Source of the DNA: Adiantum capillus-veneris
Taxonomy: Eukaryota > Streptophyta > Polypodiopsida > Polypodiales > Pteridaceae
DNA: 64,000 nt
Direction: 5' to 3'
Assembly: GCA_014529385.2 (NCBI GenBank)
Contig: CM043958.1
Span: forward strand, 74,643,169-74,707,168
Below, piece by piece: positions 55,866-64,000 of this stretch (the stretch's first letter is position 1; each line of letters opens with the position of its first letter). The notes beneath the pieces were generated by a model. It was not told where the DNA came from and made no database searches. It was given only the letters and a program-made list of their open reading frames with translations. Made by a program: the position numbers and the translations under genes.

Positions 55866-56149
55866 ACCTCTGAGTCTGAACAGAGACAAAAACTTACCAT
55901 ACAAAGAGCTAGTCCATAACAACCTAGTGCTTCTTTCAAAATTGAAATTGGACCCAAATTGTTGAGTATGTGTAGGAAATTGTGTGCTACTGAAAAAAAC
56001 CCAGCTAAGTTTTGTTGAATAAAAGCAAGAACTAACAAGAACGGTTGTAAGGTCACAGCTATCAAGCAAATTCTTGACAAGTTGTAGGTACTAGAAGATA
56101 CTACCAAACGAGCAAGATCAAATGGGAGATTCAAACTATTTAATGAGGT

Positions 56150-57105
56150 AACTTGGTTTGGATGTTGTATTACCAGTTCTTCATGAATTTGCGATTAGGA
56201 ATATTGTACCAAAATAGGAACCCCATCATCTTTGATCAAGGGAATGATCACTCAACGGAAGAAAGTGTGAATCAGAGACCACTGCCGCCTTTGGAACCCA
56301 TTTTAGAGGAGAGTTTCTTTGACACTTCGTCTTAGAGATCATACAGCCTCATAACTGAAGATTCTAACAAGTCAAACTCTAAGGGAACAAATTCAATGGG
56401 TGCAAGTCCTTCTTAGCTTGCATCTGATGTAAAATTGTTGTATTTGAAGTTTCAATTTGAAAATGTGCTTAAGGCCAAAATCTATAAGGATGGAATGGAC
56501 TACTACTGTGTTAAGTTGGAAAATAAGTCGAGCAAGTTCAAATACCTTGTAGATGTTGATTATGGTGGGGATAGATATTTTGACCGAGAGGGAGTAATGT
56601 ACCTGGTGGTTCATAACCCATTTATTGTGGATAAATAGGAAATGACTGGCACCAAGGACAAGGTAGATAATGATCTAGCCGATGCACCACCCAAAATGGA
56701 GAAACAAAACACGGTACTCAGACGCACCAATGAGACAGAGCACCTTAACACAAACAATACATATGTGGGGATTTATAAGTTCAATCATGGAGAACAAACA
56801 CTCTATTATAGATGTGACGAGCCCCGCATCAAAGAGTTGATAGATTAAAAAAACTTGTATATTTACACGTACATGGAAGGCAAAATTATTTAGGTGGTCA
56901 TACTGGACAAGTATGGCTGAAAGTACTCTCCAATGGATTGTAAGGAGTTAGAGAGATATACATATTTTGGAGGACCACTCCACCAATACTATGTAAATCT
57001 GGAGGAAGTAAAAACCACGACTACTCACACCAGACCTGAGACTGTACCCGCGAGCCCCTTGTGAACTAGGGTGGAGGATTCTTATGGACATGAATGAGTC
57101 CCAAA
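56150..57105 (+). pseudogene. N-terminal gag-preceding ORF of E-plus
   Basis: Frames 56153-56335, 56435-56638 and 56642-56848 encode acidic, Asn/Lys-rich sequence with YLKFQFENVLKAKIYKDG, YLVDVDYGGDRYFDREGVMYLVVHNPFIVDK and YVGIYKFNHGEQTLYYRC. Similar motifs occur at 26.6-26.9 kb in E-minus. Stops lie near 56333, 56636 and 56846. It is a conserved but unassigned domain upstream of gag in this lineage. Confidence 0.6.
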
Positions 57106-57107
57106 AA

Positions 57108-57445
57108 TAGAACCTTTAGGATCAACGGCGTCAAGGGCTTCCATGAACACACATAGGGGTAGTACTATTCCTGACATCTTTTACACCACTGGAATTCCTG
57201 TAACTATTACATGAGATCGACTTGATGAACATATAGCGGATCGAATACCACTGTTAGTACTAAGAGGAGATTACAGAACCTTTAGGATCGATGGGGTCGA
57301 GGGCTTCCATGAACACACATAGGGGCAGTATTGTTGCTGACAGTGACTTTCACCACTGGAATTCCTCTGACTATTACACAAGATCAACTTGATGAACGTA
57401 TAGCGGATAGGATACCACTGTTACTACCAAGAGGAGATTATGAAC
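57108..57445 (+). repeat. Tandem duplication of ~173 bp within the gag region
   Basis: The block AGAACCTTTAGGATC...GGCTTCCATGAACACACATAGGGG...ACCACTGGAATTCCT...GAGGAGATTA occurs twice, starting at about 57110 and 57279. The copies differ at some 15-20 bases. It encodes part of gag (LDERIADRIPLLLPRGDY in the second copy). Confidence 0.85.
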
Positions 57446-57506
57446 CTAGAGAAGCCACACTAGGTGGACCAAGAGTTGTTAGAATGGTTGCACAGACCAG
57501 ACATAT

Positions 57507-58540
57507 ATGACCATCTCAGGTGGCAAATGTGTACCCAAAAAGTATAATGGATCCGAAGATCCGTATGCCCATGTTTCAATCTTAAAACAAGTGTTGAGAG
57601 CAGAACAGGTAGCTGATTTCCACACTCAATATGAAGGATTTGGGTTGACATTAGAAGGTACTGCTTTGACTTGGTTCCAACCATTAAGCAACTTGGAATT
57701 CCCAAGTATTGAGCAACTTCTTCGAGAATTCGCTGCGGAATTCTCAATAAGGGGGATCAAGTATAACACTGTCTCCCGAATCCATGCATTTAGGCAAAAG
57801 AAAAAAGAGAAAGTGAAGGAAGCATCGCTTCGTTTCAAGCAATACATAGAAAGATGCCCTGCTCAAGAACTACCTCAGGATGAAAGACTATCAGTCCTTT
57901 TCATTCAAGTATTGAAAAATGACACGCTCAAAAAGGACTTTCACTTGAAGGCATATGTAACTTTTGAGCAAGTCACAAAAGAGGCACTGTATCTTGTAGA
58001 TAACTGCAAGGCATATGGGGAGGTGACTGAAGACACTGATCAAGGGACCAGTAGCACCTCTTCAACCACTAGTGAGTCCATGACAAAATTGGGTGGGCAA
58101 AACCCAACTGTGTCGGACGTTGATCGAATGATCGAGGAAGTGATCAAAAGGATAAACCAAGGAAACAGAACAAACCCAAACAAACGACAGCCACCCACCC
58201 GAAAATGCGATACTTGTGGAGGAGATCATTCAACCTAGTGGTGCAACCTTCAACAAAGGCCAGGAGTAAACGCACAGCGAATATTGAAATGGTGTGCTAC
58301 AAAACAAAAATGGACAAACCATGAAACTCACGGATGTTTCTATAATCGGAACTATGTTAGAGAGACACAATACGGACCACATGGAGGACAACAACTTGCG
58401 CCCCCTCCAAGGTACCAAGTAGGGCCAAATAACTCAATCTTGGGGCAGGAAAAAGCTCAACCTGTGTTGGGACATCAACCTCCCTTACCCCAGGAAAATA
58501 GGGATGTGGTAAGGATTTTTCAACCCATATAACCACCTTT
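57507..58540 (+). pseudogene. Gag core and first zinc knuckle of E-plus
   Basis: The 243-codon frame gives KYNGSEDPYAHVSILKQV, DFHTQYEGFGLTLEGTALTWFQPL, REFAAEFSIRGIKYNTVSRIHAF, LRFKQYIERCPAQEL and KDFHLKAYVTFEQVTKEALYL, the retrotransposon gag core, followed by a Ser/Thr-rich linker. The end holds CDTCGGDHSTxWC (C-x2-C-x3-H-x4-C), where x is a stop at 58236-58238. The next frame continues with KWCATKQKWTNHETHGCFYNRNYV. It is the best kept gag in the window. Confidence 0.93.
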
Positions 58541-58550
58541 TGATCAGAGT

Positions 58551-59155
58551 ATGGTCCAAGTAGTCTCATACCGAGAAGATTCAGACAATACTTATGAGAG
58601 GGGATTTTATGGGAATGCATATGCTCCAGAGGGACATAATCCATGGATAATTTTGGTAGAGATGTCTGAACCCTCATACATAGCAAAACCAACTAAAAAT
58701 CATTATTTGGTCGATGATAATATGCTCATGTTCATGGAAAATCAGGGCTACAAACCTAGGGGCGACCCTCCTAGAACAGGACAACCAATGGGAGCTCCAC
58801 AAGCTTCTCCACCACCTATACGACCATGCTATAAATGTGGTTGTGATCATTGGGCTAGAGTTTGTCCAAACAAAGGAGAACGGGTGAAACTTTTTGGATT
58901 TTGTGAAGGATACACGATGGACCATCTCATTCCACAGTGTTCAAAAAACCTCAAAAACAAAGGAAAAGCAACCATGAACAAAATGGCGATTTTGCCAAGC
59001 TCAAGTGGTTCAAAAATAGAACCGAACACTCCAATAAATGTGGTCACTAGAGCTCAAGCACATGAGGCAGCAAGGAACACCCCAGCCAGCCAAATAGAGA
59101 TAGAAAACTTGTCTGCCCGAACCCCTAAGAAATCTTGGAAGGCAAAATGAAACAA
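58551..59155 (+). pseudogene. Gag C-terminal region of E-plus with second zinc knuckle
   Basis: A 199-codon frame with DNTYERGFYGNAYAPEGHNP, then PCYKCGCDHWARVCPNKG (C-x2-C-x3-H-x4-C) near 58825-58875 and a degenerate second motif, FCEGYTMDHLIPQC, which has lost one Cys. The end is Lys-rich (KNKGKATMNK). It packages element RNA in the family. Confidence 0.85.
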
Positions 59156-59924
59156 GATGAAAGCCAAAAGAGAAAAAGAAAAAACGCATTGGAAACCAAA
59201 TTGCTGAAAACAAAGGAGCAACTTCAAAGGGAAAGAGATCTTAAAGGCAAAAAGGAGATAAAAAAGACCATCGGATCTACCATCAGGAGGGTCGGTCTTG
59301 GTAGATAAGGTGCTTGAACCTTTGGACACAATTATGAAATCTTACGAGGCAAGGCTAAAGCCTTACCAAACCCAAGAGGATAGGTGGTAAACGTACCGTC
59401 ATCCAAGCTATGAGAAAGAGAGGCTAAATATGTGCAAGGAGCTCATCCAAGCCGCTCAAGCGCTTACTTAACCATCAGTTCCTACGGCTCCAAAAACCAA
59501 GGTACTAATACGAGAAAAGATTCAGGAGTTAGAGGGGCGAGAAATTGAAAAGAATAACCTACCAAATCCTGTAGATGAAACACCATTGTATACGAGGGTT
59601 GTAGCCAATACGATAGATGGAACATATTCTCAAGTACCACTGCCAATTCCGGAGGTAGAAGAACAATAGCCTCAAGAGCTATGGGAACATATCATAAATA
59701 GAAAAGATGGACGTGCCACACTTCTGTCAGATCCTATCCTAGAAACCCACCTGGAGCATGAGCTCTACCCAAATGACATCAGATCATTGTATGGCGATGC
59801 AGGCACAACAATATCAAAAGACAGTAAACCGCAGTTGTTGAAGACTTTACCTTCATTTATTGGTAAGCATGAAACTTGATCGGAGGTAAGGAAAGTCCCA
59901 TCTCAATGGAAAGCCAATCCTAAG
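59156..59924 (+). pseudogene. Gag-protease linker of E-plus
   Basis: Lys/Glu-rich sequence broken by stops, including LIREKIQELEGREIEKNNLP and, near 59790-59870, SLYGDAGTTIS and LLKTLPSFIGKHE. The equivalent linker of E-minus lies at 24.1-24.8 kb. Confidence 0.6.
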
Positions 59925-60660
59925 ATGATGGATACTAAAACTCCTCACGAGCTGATGTCATCCCTTATCCGTTGTACACTGACTCAGTCTGAGTTACTGC
60001 ATATCAAACCACATCTTTGGGACGAGGTTGGGAAAATTTTGGAAAAAATAGGGCTGGTAATTCCTTCACCCGAGGCTTCTCCATACACACTAAAGACACA
60101 AACCTCAAAACAAACTAAACATGAGCCAGTACCAATAAACAAGGTAGGGGATTATTGTGAAGGTGAAGAAGGAAATACTACCCTACCGATGGAGTACAAA
60201 GAGATAAAATCGATAGCAATCTTGGATAGCGGGGCTAGAATAGCCATAGCTACCAAAGACATGTGGAAAAAATGGGAAAAACCTGCTCTCAGAAAGACAA
60301 GAATGAAACTGCAATTGGCAGATGGGTATCTGGAAAGACCCATAGGCATCTTGGAGCAGATTGTAGTAACCTCTTGTGGAATTGCATATGAACACACATC
60401 CGTTATTATGAATTTCAATGAGAGCAGCAATTTTAACATCATATTGGGTAGACCATTCATGCGTCAGCTCAAAATGGTGCAAGATTGGGGCTACGACTAT
60501 ATCTATCTCAGGGAGAAGGATGCCACTACAAAAATTAGTGTCACAGATCATAGCTATAGAGACGTAGAAAGAACCCCAGGAGAATACTTGCATTCCACAA
60601 CTGACCAAGAAGGAGGAATATCGGCTTGGCTACAGAACAAAGCTCACCAGTGGACATGAG
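59925..60660 (+). pseudogene. Retropepsin of E-plus
   Basis: A 244-codon frame. It begins with MMDTKTPHELMSSLIRCTLTQSELLHIKPHLWDEVGKILEKIGL, followed by DYCEGEEGNTTLP, then the active site SIAILDSGARIAIATK with an intact DSG motif. Next come MKLQLADGYLERPIGILEQIVVTSCGIAYEH, NIILGRPFMRQLKMVQDWGYDYIYL and DHSYRDVERTPGEY. This is the only protease in the window with a fully conserved catalytic triplet and no internal stop. Confidence 0.94.
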
Positions 60661-61610
60661 AAGCTTCAGAATGTGGAGATCTAAAAAAGGAAGATTACAT
60701 TCTTGATAGAGCTGCACAAGACGAGGCATTCATACCAGAGCCTTTTCTAGAAGAGATGTTCGAACCTTTTGGATGGCAACAAATTCTATCCACTCTTGAT
60801 GTTTGTGTAAATGAGGTGACCCTCACCAAATTTGTGATGTGGAAGGGTATGATGTCATTCCATTCCAGATGATGGGTATGTCAGCCTAACTCCGAAGACA
60901 GAGGGGGAAGTCCCTGACAAGGATGGGGTTGCCGAGTGCCGATGCATGGTGGATGAAATATCTGTAGGAGACCTTTAAAAAACGAATGAATAAGATTTCC
61001 AATACTCAGCTGATAAGATGCGAGAGGATAACGCGGACGACGAGCTGTCTAGTAGCTTGATTCAGAGCATCAAACGGAAGGATCAACAGGTGATCTGCTA
61101 TGATTTCTCAAACCAAAATCCTGAAGACAACACAAGTATTAAGATAAACATAGAAACAACCAAAACAAGCACAACAAGGACTCAATACCTCTATTAACTA
61201 ACAAAACACAATACTTAAGATTAGTAGAAGAAATTGACTACCTCAAGGATAGGATATCAAAGAAATACATGGAACGTGCCTCAACCAAAACCAAATCGAA
61301 AAAAGCAAACACACAAAAACCAAAAAAAGAGAAAAATACCAAAAAATCGATTAAGTTGTCCAAAATGGAGCACAAAGTCAAATACAATGAATTGAAGCAA
61401 GCCATGAAGGAAGTTTGGACAATAGAAATGGAAACTAATGAGGAATCAAATGATGATAGATTCAATGCACCTTCCCACTATAAGAAGTATACCTTTCAGG
61501 ATGGGAAGATCGTGGTGCAAAAACCCAAACGAAATCCCAAGGAACCAAGAATTTCATATGATGGGCTTTAAAATGCCAAATGCATCAACTTAGCAGAAGC
61601 AGGTGAGGAG
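60661..61610 (+). pseudogene. Protease-RT linker of E-plus
   Basis: Decayed sequence with ILSTLDVC near 60785, then a Lys-rich run (KKANTQKPKKEKNTKKS), LKQAMKEVWTIEMETNEE, APSHYKKYTFQDGKIVVQKPKRNPKEP (61269-61571). The last motifs recur in E-minus at 22.5-22.7 kb. No catalytic domain. Confidence 0.75.
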
Positions 61611-62170
61611 CCTAAATTGGCATACATTGCCACGGACCTTACTGAAGAGGAAGAGCAACTTCTAGTCGATACGCTCACACGATATAAAGATGTCTTTGCA
61701 TGGTCATACAAAGATCTAAAGGGGATAGATCCTGAGATCTGTCATCACACGATTATCCTTAAGAGTGATTCCAGACGGCGCAGACAATGTCCTTACATGT
61801 ACAATGAAACTTTTGCCAAGAAAATTAAGGAGGAGATAGAAAAACTGAAGGACGTTGAGTTTATCTACGAGATTGAACACACCGATTGGGTGTCCCGATT
61901 GTGGTAGTACCCAAAAAGAATGGAAAATTGCCTGTCTGTGTAAACCTCAAACAGGTAAATGTAGCCACCATCAAGTATAATTATCCACTATCATTAACAA
62001 ATCATGTTATGGAGAGGGTAGCAGAGAAAGAGGCCTTTAGTTTCTTGGATAGGTTCGCAGGCTACAACCAATTGATAATTAAAGCGGAAGATCAGTATAA
62101 GACAGCTTTTGTGAGAGAGTGGGGTATATTTTCCTACAAGGTAATGCCTATCGGTTTAATCAATGCCCAT
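61611..62170 (+). pseudogene. Reverse transcriptase of E-plus, truncated
   Basis: The frames 61617-61907 and 61886-62209 encode ATDLTEEEEQLLVDTLTRYKDVFAWSYKDLKGIDPEICHHTI, PYMYNETFAKKIKEEIEKLKD, then (frameshift at about 61890) VPIVVVPKKNGKLPVCVNLKQVN, FSFLDRFAGYNQLIIKAEDQYKTAF and VMPIGLINA. Homology stops there, before the YxDD box, at about 62165. The rest of pol and the 3' LTR are lost. The breakpoint leads into unrelated G-rich, then CT-rich sequence. Confidence 0.92.
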
Positions 62171-63030
62171 CAGAAAAAATATGGACTCTCCTTGGGCCTT
62201 TTTGATTAGTGAAGGCTTAATAGAGAACCAATGAGAAGGCTTTTGGGATATCACTTAGAGGGGGAGCAATGGTAGGGGTGCAGCCTAATTGTCTCCCTCT
62301 TCAATGCTTGGTTCTTAGAGAGTGGGGGGAGGGAGGCTGGGGGGGGTGGGATAAAAGGGGGAAAGAGGTGTCATAAAAGAGGGAGGGACCCTCCCAAAAG
62401 AAAAAATGCACAGGCTTCAAAACCCTAAAAAATGATTTTTTTAAAAGTGTCAAAATTGACTCATTTGCCTCCAAAACTGTCCCAAAACATATACTAACTT
62501 CAAAAAGTCAAATTCCCTTCCCAAAATCCACTTTTCTCTCCCTCTATCACTACTTTTCTCTCCCATGCTCTTCCTCTTCTCCCCCCTCCCATTCTCTCTC
62601 TATAGTCAAGGCAGCCATAGCCAAAAGCTTTCCACCACTCTCTTCCTCTCTCCATAGCTCCCCCTTCTCTCACACCTCCATCAACCCTCTACAGTCCCAC
62701 ACCCCATAGCCCACATCTCACCACTATCCTCTCTATCTCTCACTCCTCCCCTCTTTCCACTACTCTCTTCCTCTCTCCATAGCTCCCCCTTCTTTCACAC
62801 CTCCATCAACCCTCTACAGTCCCACACCCCATAGCCCACATCTCACCACTATCCTCTCTATCTCTCACTCCTCCCCTCTTTCTCTATCTCTACTGTCAAA
62901 GCCACCATAGCCACCATAGGCAACTCACCTCACCCTCCCCTCAGCTCCTCATTCTCTCGCCACAGTACCCACACACAATAGCTCACAGCCTTGCCCACTT
63001 CTCTCCCTCACCTTCCTCCCACCCATTCCC
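62171..63030 (+). repeat. CT-rich leader-like sequence with 126-bp tandem duplication
   Basis: 62260-62370 is G-rich with GGGATAAAAGGGG, a possible TATA box. 62500-63030 is C/T-rich. The block CTCTCTTCCTCTCTCCATAGCTCCCCCTTCT starts at about 62637 and again at about 62763, and the units match to about 62880. Pyrimidine-rich 5' leaders are common in plant genes, so this may be the promoter and leader of the open frame that follows. Confidence 0.5.
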
Positions 63031-63036
63031 AATCCC

Positions 63037-64000
63037 TTGTTAATCCCAACTTCCCAAGTATTTCTACCGTTAACACGCATAAACGGTCCAAACCAGAGAT
63101 ACAGGAGATTGTGTTGCACAACACAAAAAATTCAGAGGGGGGATGGCTCCCACAGGTATTCAATAAGGTTTCATGGGTCTACATGCAACCGTCCAGTGCT
63201 GGAACTCATCGTATACGATGTCGAGGCGTATTGGAACGCCATTGGAAGGGAAGACTATTGGCATTCAAAGAAAGCAAGTCCGGAATGGTGGCCATCGTGT
63301 AATACGTGTAGAGTGAAGTTGAGATCCACCCGCAGAGAGCTTCAACTTAGTTTTCACCTCATTGTAAGTCCTCATGGTCTAGCTATCCCATGCATATATC
63401 ATGTTTAACGTGCATGCAATCATTTTGTTTCAATAAGGGCATTTGTAAAGATGTTTTTCCATCCAGCTTAGTTGAGGAGCAACCGCTTGAGTGCCTCTCA
63501 TGCACGTTCATGGTTGTGCATGCTCACATTTGGGAGCTTATGTTTCCTAATATCTCGTCCAAAAAACTTAGTGAGCAGCGAATATTCATGTACTCCCACA
63601 AGTACGTGGTACCGAACTCAAGGCAAGGCTATGGTAGGTTAGAACCCGTGGAGACACCCTCATTGCAGAGTGCAGAATGGACAACTCTAGACCATTGGGC
63701 CTTGCTTTCTTTCAAGTGCAAGGAGCTGCAAGATTTCCAAGGGTCCCTAAAGTTTGGTAAGGCAACCAGATCGGTGGCTCTCAGTAGGCATTGTCCCATC
63801 CATTTATTTGTGCATGCATTCCGCTCTTTGCCGATTGTGGAAACACCGACAATGTTTGTTTGCAAAGAAGTTGACGTAGATGCAATGGAAACCATTCTAG
63901 ATGTCAATTGGAACTATGTTGACGGTTTGCATGATGGTGACCGTTACAAGTGCAATGTGTCCCACACACAGCTTTGCCTTCGATATTTGAAGGCAAGGTG
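63037..64000 (+). CDS. Putative host gene fragment (two exons, running off the window), unknown function
   Basis: A first open region (about 63040-63363) includes NRPVLELIVYDVEAYWNAIGREDYWHSKKASPEWWP and ends at a perfect donor (ATT then GTAAGT, 63364). An acceptor (TTTTTCCATCCAG) lies at about 63470. From 63471 to the window end a frame of more than 500 bp has no stop: EEQPLECLSCTFMVVHAHIWELMFPN, KYVVPNSRQGYGRLEPVETPS, HWALLSFKCKELQDFQGSL, CPIHLFVHAFRSLPIVETPTMFVCKEVDVDAMETI. The exon phases do not join cleanly in my reading, and no good ATG is found, so one exon may be mis-set or the gene may be broken. No family is recognised. Confidence 0.35.

Overview
This window is nuclear DNA from a land plant and consists almost entirely of decayed transposable elements. 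The evidence is Ty1/copia and several Ty3/gypsy polyprotein remnants of plant type, a gypsy element with the extra RNase H domain of the plant Tat lineage, a CACTA transposase remnant with the plant DUF4216 domain, tRNA-derived SINE-like repeats, and many (GA)n/(CT)n microsatellites. The repeat density suggests a large genome (fern, gymnosperm or large-genome angiosperm), but I cannot name the species. I see no certain intact host gene, no functional tRNA and no rRNA. Nearly all coding segments are pseudogenes, so their coordinates mark homologous stretches, not functional start and stop codons.

Layout. 1-2.57 kb: 3' half of a copia element (integrase end, RT, RNase H, polypurine tract, LTR). 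3.45-5.66 kb: a short gypsy-derived element with gag-like and protease parts and a tail of repeated W-x-P-K motifs, but no RT. 7.2-8.0 kb: 3' tail and LTR of another gypsy element. 8.37-18.44 kb: the most complete element, a Tat-lineage gypsy with paired 1.7-kb LTRs, gag, protease, RT, a degenerate RNase H, a second RNase H and integrase. It carries a 1.29-kb TTAA-flanked DNA transposon between gag and protease. 18.44-29.8 kb, minus strand: a second autonomous-type gypsy element (here E-minus) read from LTR and PBS near 29.1 kb down to integrase at 19.3 kb, followed by a protease-like piece and a W-x-P-K tail. The Tat element appears to have inserted near the 3' end of that tail. 30.1-31.4 kb: CACTA remnant. 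31.6-32.64 kb, minus: copia remnant. 32.6-36.3 kb, minus: a gag-rich, pol-poor gypsy derivative. 37.6-40.15 kb: another protease plus W-x-P-K element. 41.4-42.0 kb: an intronless DEAD-box RNA helicase copy lying against a polypurine tract and LTR. 44.6-52.5 kb: microsatellites, a SINE-like array and several tandem duplications, including repeated promoter-like blocks upstream of a small minus-strand ORF. 53.3-62.2 kb: a third autonomous-type gypsy element (E-plus), from PBS to a truncated RT. 62.2-64.0 kb: a CT-rich leader and an open frame that runs off the window.

The most unusual feature is shared by E-minus and E-plus. Between PBS and gag, each has about five tandem units of ~285 bp, and each unit has a ~20-bp near-perfect palindrome at the same phase. 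The arms differ between the two elements (AAATAATC/GATTATTT versus ACATGGATC/GATCCATGT), but period, position and symmetry are kept. This looks like a conserved cis-acting leader system, perhaps for RNA dimerisation or packaging, or a protein-binding array. The second unusual feature is the W-[IV]-P-K repeat tail, seen at three loci and apparently retained in derivatives that lost pol.
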